Origin: Antilocapra americana
Lineage: Eukaryota; Chordata; Mammalia; Artiodactyla; Antilocapridae
NCBI GenBank assembly: GCA_007570785.1
Contig: ML660772.1
Location: 33,878,195 to 33,942,194 of the forward strand
Length of the DNA: 64,000 bases
Direction: 5' to 3'
The position numbers and the translations under genes were made by a program. This document shows positions 45,211-56,925 of this stretch, piece by piece. Within the stretch, counting starts at the first letter, position 1. Each line of letters starts with the position of its first letter. Under the pieces are notes generated by a model. It ran no database searches and was not told the DNA's origin. It worked only from the letters and a program-made list of their open reading frames with translations.

Positions 45211-45216
45211 CAGATC

Positions 45217-45632
45217 AGCAAGGAAGATTGTAGGGCTGAATACGAGCAGGATTAGTAAATTAGTAACTTGAGGCAGAATATCTAGCCTTCAATCTTCCCT
45301 AGAAAACCTCAGTTTTCTCAGTTTTTGCTCACCTTAACTGACTGGGTGGGACCCATCCACATTAGGGATGAGGATAATCATGCTTCCACATCTTTACAAC
45401 AACATCTCGACTAGAGTTTGACAAAAAAACTAGACCTCACAGCCTAGCCAACTTGATACGTAAAGTACACCATGATAGTATTATTACTAAGGAATAGACC
45501 TGACTTCTTACCAATTACTTGAAAACGTGCTCTTCATGACTCTTGCTGTTCATAGACCACCTCTCTCTTTATGCTGAAACCATCTCCCTCTACTTACCTG
45601 CATGTAAACTGGTACTAATCTAGGTTTCAGGT
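45217..45632. other. Unique DNA
   Basis: No gene. Right flank of the solo LTR. Confidence 0.4.
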
Positions 45633-45643
45633 AATTCTTGACT

Positions 45644-45872
45644 GTGTGTGTGCATGCTCATTTACTTCAGTCATGTCTGTCTCTGTGCAACACTATGGAC
45701 TATACCCTGCCAGGCTCCTCTGCCTATGGGATTCTCCAAAGCAAGAATACTGGAGTGGGTTGCTATGCCCTCCTCCAGGGGATCTCCCCAAGCCAGGAAT
45801 CAAAACTGCAGCATCTCCTGCCTCCTTTGTATTGAAGGCAGATACTTTACCTCTGAGCCACCCAGGAAACCC
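45644..45872 (-). mobile_element. Bov-tA SINE
   Basis: Full-length minus-strand SINE ('cagtcatgtctgtctctgtg' to head complement 'gagccacccaggaaaccc') with an exact 11-bp TSD, aattcttgact, at 45633-45643 and 45873-45883. Confidence 0.94.
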
Positions 45873-45954
45873 AATTCTTGACTACTAGAAGGAATTACCT
45901 TCAACTAGACTGTCCTTACTACTCCAGGCATAACCTAGCACACCCCCTGTATTC

Positions 45955-46050
45955 AAATCATGCTTTGTGCAATCCTTTTGAAAGCAATGCAATGTCCCTT
46001 TCTATCTTTGTATTCCCAGCACATAGAGTATAGAGTAAAAAAAAAAAAAA
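45955..46050 (+). repeat. L2-class fragment (tentative)
   Basis: 'tctatctttgtattcccagc' followed by 'acatagagtatagagt' resembles the LINE2 3' terminus, then an A-run at 46038-46056. Confidence 0.35.
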
Positions 46051-46868
46051 AAAAATTAATGAATGAAACCTCAGTGACTATTTAAAAAAAAAGTGATGGA
46101 AAGAAGAAAAGGGGAAGAAAGGAAGCAAAGAAAGAGTAAAGAAGCAAAGAAAAAAAGAAGAAAGTAAAAGATTATCTTCTATTATCTGCTCTTGGATATC
46201 TTTGGTTGTCAACATCATTTTTCACCTTTCCCTCATGACTGGGAGTGATAAAAGATAAGGTATTTGTATACAATCTTCCCCATCTCGAAAAGCAATATAT
46301 GCAACATATATATGGGCATGCAACATAAGTATTGCTTTTAACACCATCATAGAGCTGAAGATTTTGTGACGTTGAGATAAAAATTGATTGAGACTAGAAT
46401 TTTTATAAACAAATTTCTATTATTGGTCTTCATTAAAATTAGGCAATTCTAAAATATTTTGTTAGTTATCCCATCCTGTGTCACACGTCTTTATCATGTT
46501 TAATGTGAGAATCAATATCAGGCCACAATATCTATCTTGTCAATACTTTCATGCAGGTAATTCTTGGATATCCTACAAGTAAGAGGTCATGAAAACCATT
46601 TTCTGAAATAACGTTATCATGTCTCACATGAAAGACATCACTTATGGGTAGATAATTCATGCTGCTGCCTTCTGAATGGCTAGGGCTCCTCAGCAATCAG
46701 TTTAAAACAATACGAATAAAAAAACTTTGCATCATTTTCATTTCCAAAGGACGTAGCCCAATATGAAGAATGTGCACTCTACAGTGAGACATCATAGGGT
46801 GCCCTTATTTTAAATTGTTATTCCACATCTGCAGACAAATGATGGACTAAACACTTTGGGCATTATAC
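46051..46868. other. Unique DNA with a purine-rich tract
   Basis: A GA/AAG-rich tract lies at about 46085-46170. The rest is unrecognised, with no gene. Confidence 0.45.
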
Positions 46869-46968
46869 TGGAGAAGGGAACAGCTACCCACTCCAGTACT
46901 CTTGCCTGGAGAATCCCATGGGACCGCAAAGAGTCAGACGTTACTGAGTGACTAAGCGTGTGTGCACA
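46869..46968 (+). mobile_element. Bov-A SINE unit, partial
   Basis: 'actggagaagggaacagcta', 'ccactccagtactcttgcct' and 'gaccgcaaagagtcagacgt' ending in 'gactaagcg' form one Bov-A unit without the tRNA-like head. A short GTGTGTGCACACACA stretch then joins it to BovB 5' sequence at about 46973. Confidence 0.8.
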
Positions 46969-46972
46969 CACA

Positions 46973-47573
46973 GCCAAGATGGACGGGTCACGGTGGAGAG
47001 GTCTGACAGAACGAGGTCCGCTGGAGAAGGGAATGGCAAACCACTTCAGTATTCTTGCCTTGAGAACTCTGTGAACGTATGAAAAGGCAAAAAGATAGGA
47101 CACTGAAAGAGAAACTCCCCAGGTCAGTAGGTGCCCAATATGCTACTGGAGAAGAGTGGAGAAATAACTCCAGAAAGAATGAAAAGACGGAGCCAAAGTC
47201 CATGAGTCAAGGCAAATTGAAGTGGTCAAACAGGAGATGACAAGAGTGAACGTCGTTTTAGGAATCAGTGAACTAAAATGGACCGGAACTGGCAAATTTA
47301 ACTCAGATGACCATTATATCTACTACTATGGACAAGAATCCCTTGTAAGAAATGGAGTAGCCATCATAGTCAACAAAAGAATTCGAAATGCAGTTCTTGG
47401 GTACAATCTCAAAAACAACAGAATGATCTTTATTCATTTCCAAGGCAAACCATTCAACATCACAGTAATCCAAGTCTATGTCCCAACCACTAATGCTGAA
47501 AGAAACTGAAGTTTAATGGTTCTATGAAGACCTACAAGACCTTCTAGAATTAACACCCAAAAATGTCCTTTTC
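46973..47573 (+). mobile_element. BovB 5' portion without 3' end
   Basis: Covers the BovB leader ('gacgggtcacggtggagagg', 'caccccaggtcagtaggtgc'-type text) and the N-terminal endonuclease, open at 47222-47509 (VLGISELKWTGTGKFNSDDH, SLVRNGVAIIVNKRIR). It stops near 'ctagaattaacacccaaaaatgtcc', well before RT. An internal deletion removes the 'GCTGTAAAGAGCAATATTGC' leader part near 47200. Loss of the 3' end implies a later deletion or rearrangement, because target-primed LINE copies keep their 3' ends. Confidence 0.87.
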
Positions 47574-48641
47574 ATGCACACACACCACACTATGATTAAA
47601 GATGCAAGTTTAGTCTTAAAGAAAAAGAAATTAATGACTAAGGCAACAAGCAAATAGAACTGTTTTTTTTTCTTTGAAACTTAGAATTAAGCTCTAGCTT
47701 TAAGTGTTGTTTTCAGCTCAGTTAGCCTATTTAAAATAAAAAAAAAATAATGCTCTCTCCTTTATTATTTTTTATAATATTCTGAATTCTGTTGAGGTGA
47801 TTTAATAAAACAGTTATACAGAGAGGTGAGCCCTGAGAAGTCACCAAGAACACGGGAAATGCACACAATGGGAAGGGAGAGGGACAGATCATTTCCCTTT
47901 CTGGGACCATGGAAATAGCATCATAAATATATTACATTTAGCTCCATTTTTTTCAGTCAGACTGGCCCTTTTACACTATTTTTTATCTGAAATGAAATTA
48001 TGTTTTAATTGTTGATTTTTTTCATTGTTGACTGGGTTGGCTTTCTTCCTTTGTGTGAGATTTCTTCATTTGTTTTAGACTTTGGACTTTCAGGGGCATT
48101 TTGTGTAGGGATTTTTTGATTTGGTTGGTTGGATCCACTTTTTTTGGTTTAATTTTCTTTTTCTTTCTCTTGGTTTAGTTCATGGTCACAAAATTTGTTT
48201 ATCCTTCTGCCTCCCTAAGCCCATTATTTGCATAAAACCATCATTTGAGTAGCCTGGATTCTAGGGCTCCTTCATGGGCTGAGCTCTGGGCATGACCTGC
48301 TTCAAGCAGTAGTGGGGGACCATGAGAAGTGAGCCCCTACGTCTATAGCCAGCTTCCGCCTCGGGAGACCTAAACTCATTGACATTTAGCCACACTTTCC
48401 AATTTGAATTCGTCTATCTTTTCTGGCCCAAGATCATGTTTGCTTTGCTTTTGAGCCAGGCTTTGTCTTGCTGTTTTTTTTCCATCTTATCTTTCACTGT
48501 CAAATGTTCAGAGCAGAGACATTCTTTAAAAGAGCTACTGATACTGCCACTGTGACAGGATGCCCCCAGAGCTCTTACACTATCTTGAGTTCTTGAATAT
48601 TGAGTCAGAGACTGAAAACAGTTAAACATCCTCCAATGATT
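47574..48641. other. Unique DNA, no gene seen
   Basis: T-rich around 48000-48170. A 71-codon minus-strand frame (48414-48629) shows no known domain. Confidence 0.45.
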
Positions 48642-48800
48642 CAGTGGTTCTCAAATTTTCATACGCCCAAGGGTCACTATAGGACTTTATTTCAAGGTAG
48701 ATTCCCAGACTCCATCTCTAGAGATTCCAGTGTAGTATGTTTGGAGGTGGGGGCTACACGCCTACAGTCTTAGTAATCAATCTAAGTGATCTGGTCTGTT
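48642..48800 (+). mobile_element. MER5A-type hAT transposon
   Basis: Starts with the terminal CAGTGGTTCTCAAA. 'gtagattcccagactccatc' and 'ctctagagattccagtgtag' follow the MER5A order. The right part is diverged. Confidence 0.7.
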
Positions 48801-49505
48801 CCAACAACTGGATAATTGATAGATTCTCAGAAATCAATAGCCAGAGTACATTATGACACAAGTGTAGGTAGGACTGGCCACTGTGGCAGAGAACTCTGGT
48901 CCTGGGCACTGGGTATCTGCTTGTGTGAGCCTCCAAAACTCACATCATGCTGTGAAGAAAGGGAAGAGAGAATGTTCTAATGAATGTAGGTCTGATGGGA
49001 TAAAAAGAGAAGAACATGGCTAGCACATCCAAGAGAGTTCTATGTAGCATGGCTCCCAGAAGGAAATCTCAGGTCAAACGTGCAACAGAAAGGTAAAAAA
49101 AAAAAATTATTGATTTAATGTGGTGTGTCCTATTAATTAAGCATCTTACTGCTACTGTACTTAAGGGTGTTTATCTTATATTCCAGAAATTTCCATGAGT
49201 ACTGGAAAAGCAGAAAGGGAATGTGCCACTCAACAATATTTTGTGAAATAATTTATTTGTGGAATTAAAATTGGACAGATCACGGTGTTAAATTTATACT
49301 AAAAATAAATTGGCTAAGAAATGGCTAAATGATAGTGATATATTTATGAAGAAACAGGAGATAATAGGTGGCTGATGATTTCTTAACTGTACTGATGTCA
49401 AAGTTCTTCACTACCAGGAAAATAGCATAGTACAAGGAAATAGTATCCTTGTACTAACTATTAAAAGCTTTTTTAATCTATTTGCACATCACTTTGTATT
49501 GCAAA
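48801..49505. other. Unique DNA with hairpin
   Basis: No gene. Contains the perfect inverted repeat at 49428-49456. Confidence 0.45.
49428..49456. repeat. Perfect 11-bp inverted repeat, 7-nt loop
   Basis: tagtacaagga (49428-49438) pairs exactly with tccttgtacta (49446-49456). The right arm lies within an 18-base string, tatccttgtactaactat (49444-49461), that recurs exactly at 50677-50694. Confidence 0.8.
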
Positions 49506-49567
49506 GTGGCCTGGTGTACTGCAGTCCACGGGGTCACAAAGAGTCGGACATGACTGGGCAACTGAAC
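49506..49567 (+). mobile_element. BovB/Bov-A 3' tip
   Basis: 62 bp, 'ggcctggtgtactgcagtcc' to 'gactgggcaactgaac'. This is the common 3' terminus of BovB and its SINEs; too short to say which. Confidence 0.8.
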
Positions 49568-50604
49568 AAAAACAACTATATTGTAAATTATGAAATGAGT
49601 ATTTTCTCAGGATCTTTTGGCTTGTAGCATGAAGCAGTTCCAGTGCTATAACATGAAGCATTAGTACAGAGAAATGGTACTTTACTTTGACAAGTTGAGA
49701 AATGACAAGTTAGATAATTTTGCATATCTGTGTGTTTAAATGTACATGTATCCCTTTGCCAAAAGATGTGTCAAAGAGTTCTAAAGTTGAGCACACTGTA
49801 ATTCCTTCACAAAAGAGACCTTAATTGCTACAAAAATTCCACTATGGCTTCTACTCTCTAAATCATCTTACTACTTAAATGGAAGAAAAGGCCAAAAACT
49901 TGCTTGCTTTTTCTACTGCAGGCTTGGGGGCAGCTTGCCATCTGTGGAAAATGTAGAGCAGTTCTTCCATAGCTTTAGCTGGAATCTCCACTGGGACACA
50001 GGTACACTTCAGATGTATGAAACTATGATCCTGTCACAGAAGTTCAGACTGCAGAAAGATAGGGCAACAGGTGTTTTATAACTTGGTCTTATATTTTTTC
50101 TTTGTGATACTCCCAGTTGAAAGAAATTCAACATGGCCATGTGTAAAAGGAAGATTTGAATGAAAGAAACAGTTTATGTAGTGAATCTACATTGGGAGAA
50201 TTTCAATTTATAGAAAGATACATTTTGAAGACTGCTCTCCAGGAATATGTAGTCAAGAAATTGATATGAAAGATTATAGACTTTTTAGTACAGTCAACAC
50301 AGTGCTTAAGATGGGAAAATTTGCCTGATGTATTAAGAAATGTGTAGCATCTTTACCAGTAAAATACTACTTGCACTCCAAAAACAATTTTTTAACCAGT
50401 AATATGCTTCTGATAACTTTTAAAAAAGTGAATGTAGCAATGTTTTAAGGAAATCTCTGTTCAGTAATCAAGGAAGTGAAAAGCAAAATTAGAGAATAGA
50501 GCCTATCTTTTGAGAGACTATTTGAAAAATGTGGTGTCCAGATATAAACATGCCAGGTTCAAATATCAATATTCATGGGTGTAGTGTGAGAGCAACTTCA
50601 ATGG
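49568..50604. other. Unique DNA, no gene seen
   Basis: No recognisable repeat or exon. Confidence 0.45.
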
Positions 50605-50780
50605 GGAGGCAATACAGCTCAGCAGCTAATATATGAGATTTACAGATCCAGTCTTGTATCAACTGGGTTCAGGCTCTATCCTTGTACTAACTATAATAAG
50701 ACCGTGAACATCATAGCATCCTTTCTCATATGCATAAAATCATTTTCCCAACTAACCAGCACAGAGCCTTCCTTCTAGCT
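50605..50780 (+). repeat. MIR SINE (diverged)
   Basis: 'ggcaatacagctcagcagct', 'ctgggttcaggctctatcct' and 'aagaccgtgaacatcatagc' follow the MIR head and core. A further weak L2-class fragment lies at about 50861-50935. Confidence 0.45.
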
Positions 50781-51405
50781 CCCTCAGAAGTGTTGGGAGC
50801 AGGAGGGAAGGGTGGGAGAGGTGGTTGTGGTACAGAGCAGGGATGAAAATGGTGAAGAAATTAAACACACCATGTTATGTACAAGGCCCTATTCTAGGTA
50901 TCAGATACCAAAATAGAATTAGTGACTGGTCCAAAATCTAGTAGATATGAAATACATTGTGGTGGACAAGGGGATTCACTGCCTAGATCCTCAACAAAAC
51001 AGATGCTAGGTATGCTATCTTTAGGCAACCTCCAGCTGTCAAGAGTCAAGGTTTACCTTTCCTGAGGTAGCCCATATCCAATGACTGATGAAGGCAAGTA
51101 CAAAGGTCTGGCCTTTCCAGCTTGGGACATGTATACCAGGGTAGACCCAAGCTTTGGTAGCCTTTAATATACTTCAAATTTTCCCCTGCCCAATCCTACT
51201 TCCTCCTCACCCTTTCCATGATTGTTGATCCCTAATAAACATCCTGTACCCCAAATTCATCTCAATCTCAAATTCTGGAGAAAGAGCAAGATCTGTGACA
51301 CAGAGTACACTTTCTAGCAGCAGTCCAGTGATCTGAGATTCTGCGAAACAAGCATATGAGACACAGATGTGCAGCTCCAAAGGAGAACGCTTGTGAGGTT
51401 CATAA
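50781..51405. other. Unique DNA, no gene seen
   Basis: Apart from the weak L2-class text at 50861-50935, nothing is recognised. Confidence 0.4.
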
Positions 51406-52219
51406 AGCCACTTTACACGAGTCAGAATGGCTGCCATCCAAAAATCTACAAGCAATAAATGTTGGAGAGGATGTGGAGAAAAGGGAACCCTCTTACACTG
51501 TTGGTGGGAATGCAAACTAGTACAGCCACTATGGAGAACAGTGTGGAGATTCCTTAAAAAACTGGAAATAGAACTGCCATATGACCCAGCAGTCCCACTG
51601 CTGGGCATACACACCAAGGAAACCAGAATTGAAAGAGACACGTGTACCCCAATGTTCATCGCTGCATTGTTTACAATAGCCAGGACATGGAAGCAACCTA
51701 GATGCCCATCAACTGACGAATGGATAAGAAAGCTGTGGTACATATACACAATGGAATATTACTCAGCATTAAAAAAATTCATTTGAATCAGTTCTACTCA
51801 GGTGGATGGAACTGGAGCCTATTATCCAGAGTGAAGTAAGCCAGAAGGAAAAACAACAATACAGTATACTAATGCATATATATGGAATTTAGAAAGATGG
51901 CAGCGAGAACCCTGCATGTGAGACAGCGAAGGGAACGCAGATGTATAGAACAGACTCCTGGACTCTGTGGAAGAGGGCAAGGGTGGGATGATATGGGAGA
52001 ATGGCATTGAAACATGTTAATTATCATATGTGAAATCAATCGCCAGCCCAGGGTTGATGCTCGGGGCTGGTGCACCGAGATGTCCCAGGGGGAGGGAATC
52101 GGGAGGGAGGAGGGAGGGGGGTTCTGGAGGGGGAGCATATGTATACCCATGGCGGTTTCATGTCATTGTATGGCAAAACCAACACAATACAATAAAGAAA
52201 CTTAAAAAAAAAAAAAAAA
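51406..52219 (+). mobile_element. Young ruminant L1, 3' end
   Basis: 5'-truncated L1. The ORF2 C-terminus is open at 51427-51786 ([40 protein letters not shown]), then the 3' UTR with its G-rich block (about 52085-52135) and 'acaatacaataaagaaactt' plus an A-run. No RT or endonuclease domain. No secure TSD. Close in text to the other young copies. Confidence 0.93.
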
Positions 52220-53104
52220 AGCTCATCATTTAGAAAACTAAAAAAAAAAACAGCAACGTAGTATTATAAAAGCTCTTGTGAATCTTTGTCCAAATGCTCG
52301 TGGTGCAGAATTTTTACAAGGTGATGTCTCTATGTGCAGGTTATACAAACAGTGGCCAGAACCACAAACAAAAAGATGGTCCTGAGACAGAGATGAATGG
52401 ATGCTATTCTCGTGGCAATCATTTTGAGAAATCTTTCCCAATAGCAGTGATGGATTTGCATGGGCTCATTACATTACATATTTTTTGTCTTCTGCCATTG
52501 CATTCTTTTCCCACCTTCTGTTTCCAAGTTAAGCACTTGCTAGGACGCATGCTGGGCTGAGGGTATAATCTCTGGTCAAGGAACTTAGTGATAACTGATG
52601 ATCTATTTTATGATTATCCTTCAGGGTGAGCTAATCATAGCTGATGGCACAGCTGTGTCAAAAATGTCTCCATTGAGACTTTTTATTTTGGAGATTCCAT
52701 GCCAGGCTATGGCAGAATATAGTAACTACTACTATTATTATATAAATTGTGAAAAATTTAATAAAACATACGTGTATCCAGCCAACATTATGACCCAAAA
52801 GGACTTGGACCTCTGATACTTGTTTAATATAGCAGAATACCATCAAAGTCAGAGTACAATATAGGATCAGGAGTACTAAGGTAAGTCATCAAATATCAGA
52901 AGTCAAGGTTGAGTAGTCAGGCTGAGTTTAGCAAGGTAAATATCCTTTTTTTTTTCAAAGCAGAAGATAAGAAGCAAGGACAGGAATGTAAAAACTAAAT
53001 TAGGTCACCAAATCAAATTCAAGGTTGATAATCTGGGGAGGTAAGTAAAGAGGGATGGGGAAATACTGTATCAAATATCAACTGGCGGGTCAAAGTAGTC
53101 ATGA
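52220..53104. other. Unique DNA, no gene seen
   Basis: No named repeat. Open frames of 60-88 codons without motifs. Confidence 0.45.
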
Positions 53105-53340
53105 GAGTAATATGGTAATAATAATAAGAAGGATGACATCTAAGAAGCATTTGCTGTGTGCTGTCCACAGAGGTAAGCAGTCTACATGAAAGAGTTAACT
53201 ACAATTATTACCCTTATTTCATAGGCTTGGAGAGTTAAGAAACTGGCTCAGTCATACAACTAATGAGGAGTGGAAGCAGGATTTTAATACATGAACATAT
53301 TCTAGAACCCATGTCATTAACTAGTATCATTGTCTAGCAT
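53105..53340 (-). repeat. MIR SINE
   Basis: Reverse-orientation MIR: 'gcatttgctgtgtgctgtcc', 'attattacccttatttcata', 'gagagttaagaaactggctc' and 'gaggagtggaagcaggattt'. Confidence 0.72.
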
Positions 53341-53379
53341 CATTGTCTCTCTATGGAGCAACTCAATAAATAAAATCAG

Positions 53380-56300
53380 TTGAGTTCAGTTGCTCAGTCA
53401 TGTCCGACTCTTTGAGACCCCATGAACCACAGCATGCCAGGCCTCAGTGTCAATCACTAACTCCCAGAGTTCACCCAAACCCATGGCCATTGAGTCGATA
53501 ATGCCATCCAGCCATCTCATCCTCTGTCGTCCCCTTCTCCTCCTGCCTTCAATCTTTCCCAGCATAAGGGTCTTTTCAAATGAGTCAGCTCTTTGCATCA
53601 GGTGGCCGAAGTATTGGAGTTTCAGCCTGTTCCAATGAACACCTAGGACTGATCTCCCATAGGTTGGACTGGTTGGATCTTCTTGCAGTCCAAGAGACTC
53701 TCAAGAGTCTTCTTCAACACCACAGTTCAAAAGCATCATTTCTTTGGCACTCAGCTTTCTTTATAGTCCAACTCTCACAGCCATACATGAGTACTGGAAA
53801 AACCATGGCCTTGAGTATATGGAACTTTGTTGGCAAAGTAATGTCTCCACTTTTTAATATGCTGTCTAGGTTGGTCATAACTTTCCTTCCACGGAGTAAT
53901 CGTCTTTTAAATTCATTGCTGCAATCACCATCTGCAGTGATTTTGGAGCCCAGAAAAATAAAGTCAGCCATTGTTTCCACTGTTTCCCCATCTATCTGAC
54001 ATGAAGTGATGGGACCAGATGCCATGATCTTAGTTTTCTGAATGCTGAGCTTTAAGCCAGTTTTTTCACTCTCCTCTTTCACTTTCATCAAGAGGCTCTT
54101 TAGTTCTTCTTCACTTTATGCCATAAGGGTGGTATTATCTGTGTATCTGAGATTGTTGATATTTCCCCTGGCAATTTCAATTCCAGCTTGTGCTTCATCC
54201 AACCTGGCATTTCACATGATGTATTCTGCATATAAGTTAAATAAGCAGGGTGACAATGTACAGCCTTGACGTACTCTTTTCCCTATTTGGAACCAGTCTG
54301 CTGTTCCATGCCTGGTTCTAACTGTTGCTTCCTGACCTGCATACAGGTTCCTCAGGAGGCAAGTCAGGTGGTCTGGTATTCCCACCTCTTTCAGAAATTT
54401 CCACAGTTTATTGTGATCCACACAGTAAAAAAGGCTTTGGCATAGGCAATAAAGCAGAAGTAGATGTTTTTCTGGAACTCTCTTGCTTTTTTGATGACAC
54501 AGTGGATATTGGCAATTTGATCTCTTGTTCCTCTGCCTTTTCTAAAACCAGCTTGAACATCTGGAAGTTCATAGTTCATGTATTGCTGAAGCCTGGCTTG
54601 GAGAATTTTAAGCATTACTTCACTAGTGTGTGAGATGAGTGCAACTGTGCAGTAGTTTGAGCATTCTTTGGCATTGCTTTTATTTGGGATTGGAATGAAA
54701 ACTGACCTTTTCCAGTCCTGTGGGCAATGCTGAGTTTTCCATATTTGCTGGCATATTGAGTGCAGCACTTTCACAGTGTCATCTTTCAGGATTTGAAATA
54801 GCTCAACTGGAATTCAATCATCTCCACTAGCTTTGTTTGTAGTGATGCTTTCTAAGGCCCATTTCACTTCCCATTCTAGGATGTTGGGCTCTAGGTGAGT
54901 GATCACACCATCGTGATTATCTGGGTTATGAAGATCTTTCCGTGCAATTCTTCTGTGTATTCTTGCCACCTCTTCTTAATATCTTCTGCTTCTGTTAAGT
55001 CCCTACCATTTCTGTCCTTAATTGAGCCCATCTTTGCATGAAATGTTCCCTTGGTATCTCTTGGTATTTTCTTGAAGAGATTTCTAGTCTTTCCCATTCT
55101 ATTGTTTTCCTCTATTTCCTTGCACTGATTGCTCAGAAAGGCTTTCTCATCTCTCCTGCTGTTCTTGGAACTCTGCATTCAAACAGATATATCTTTCCTT
55201 TTCTTCTTTGCTTTTCACTTCCCATCTTCTCACAGCTATTGGTAAGGCCTCCTCAGACAGCTATTCTGCTTTTTTTCATTTCTTTTTCTTGGGGATAGTT
55301 TTGATTCCTGTCTTCTATACAATGTCATTAACCTCCATTTATACTTCATCAGGCATTCTGTCTATCAGACCTTGTCCTTTAAATCTATTTCTCACGTCCA
55401 CTGTATAGTCATAAGGGATTTGATTTAGGTCATACCTAAATGGTCTAGTGCTTTTCTCCACTTTCTTCAATTTCAGTCTGAATTTGGCAGTAAGGAGTTC
55501 ATGATCTGAGCCACAGTCAGCTTCCTTTCTTGTTTTTGCTGACTGTATTGAGCTTCTCCATCTTTGGCTGCAAAGAATATAATCTATCTGATTTCAGTGT
55601 CAACCATCTGATAATGTCCATGTGTAGAGTCTTCTCTCGTGTTGTTGAGAGAGGGTGTTTGCTATGACCAGTGCATTCTCTTGGCAGAACTCTGTTAGCC
55701 TTTGGCCTACTTCATTCTGTACTCCAAGGCCAAATTTGCTTGTTATTCCAGGTGTTTCTTGACTTCCTACTTTTACATTTCAGTCCCCTATAATGAAAAG
55801 GACATCTTTTTTGGGTGTTAGTTCTAGAAGGTCTTGTAGGTCTTCATAGAACTGTTCAACTTCAGCTTCTTCGGCGTTACTGGTCGGGGCAAAGACTTGG
55901 ATTACCTTGATATTGAATGATTTGTCTTGGAAATGAACAGAAATCATTGTATCGTTTTTGAGACTGCATCCAAGTACTGCCTTTCTGACTCTTTTATTGA
56001 CTATGATGGCTACTCCATTTCTTCTAAGGGATTCCTGCCCACAGTAGTAGATATAATGGTCATCTGAGTTAAATTCACACACTGCAGTCCATCTTAGCTC
56101 ACTGAGTCCTAGGATGTTGATGTTCACTCTTGTCTTCTCCTTTTTGATCACTTCCAATTTGCCTTGATTCATGGACCTAACATTCCAGGTTCCTATGAAA
56201 TACTGCTCTTTACAGCATCAAATCTTGCTTCTATCACCAGTCTCATTCACAACTGGGTGTTGTTTTTGCTTTGGCTCCATCCCTTCACTCTTTCTGCAGT

Positions 56301-56523
56301 TATTTCTCCACTGATCTCCAGTAGCATATTGGGCACCTATTGACCTGGGAGTTCATCTTTCAGTGTCCTATATTTTTGCCTTTTCATACTGTTCATGGGG
56401 TTCTCAAGGCAAGAATACTTAGGTGGTTTGCCATTCCCTTCTCCAGTAGACCACATTCTGTCAGACCTCTCCACCATGACCCATCCATCTTGGGTGGCCC
56501 CATATGGAATGGCTTAGCATGAG
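53380..56523 (-). mobile_element. BovB LINE, near full length (3.1 kb)
   Basis: Minus-strand BovB. The 3' end at about 53380 shows 'gagttcagttgctcagtcat'. The 5' end reaches into the leader, 'ccatcttgggtggccccata' at 56490-56510. A weak 15-bp TSD (11/15 matches) may lie at 53365-53379 and 56524-56538. It lacks the most 5' GC-rich UTR present in the 25.8-kb copy. Confidence 0.92.
53400..56180 (-). pseudogene. BovB ORF2, decayed
   Basis: Endonuclease N-part is open at 55780-56172 from MNQGKLEVIKKEKTRVNINI to KKDVLFIIGD. Further frames lie at 54903-55178 (linker), 54391-54774 (RT N-part with PDVQAGFRKGRGTRDQIANI), 54212-54421 (RT palm, GTADWFQIGKRVRQGCTL), 53714-54091 and 53398-53598. The catalytic RT motif reads YTDN (54134-54148). 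Stops between blocks rule out function. Confidence 0.9.
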
Positions 56524-56739
56524 AATAAAGAAAGTATGCTAGGAAAATTCTAACAGTTGATTCTATCTGGTATTGTTTTTCTCATCCAATAAGGTTTAAC
56601 AGACTAACCTTTTAATGCTCAGTTAACTTATCCAGACAGAAAATAGCTCTCAATTGGTCGACATTAATGATACTTTAGTCTGCATATATAACAAGTACCA
56701 CTTTTATAAAAAGTGAAATATTGATCAATTTTCATTACA

Positions 56740-56925
56740 GTGACTTCCCTGGTGGTCCAGTACCTAAGACTCTGTGCTCCCAATGCTGGGTGCCTGGGTT
56801 CAATTCCTCGTCAGATAACTAGATCCCACATATTATAGTCAAAACTCCAGATGCCGCAACTAAATATCCTGAATGTTGCTAATAAAACCAGGTGCATCCA
56901 AATAAATAAATATTATTAAAAGTTA
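56740..56925 (+). mobile_element. CHR-type tRNA-derived SINE
   Basis: Head 'tgacttccctggtggtccag', B-box 'gggttcaattcc' (about 56797-56808), body 'ccgcaactaaatatcctgaa' and an AAATAAATAAAT tail. TSD ttcattaca/ttcattgca at 56731-56739 and 56926-56934. CHR SINEs are shared by ruminants and whales/hippos, so this insertion is older than Bov-tA. Confidence 0.85.
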
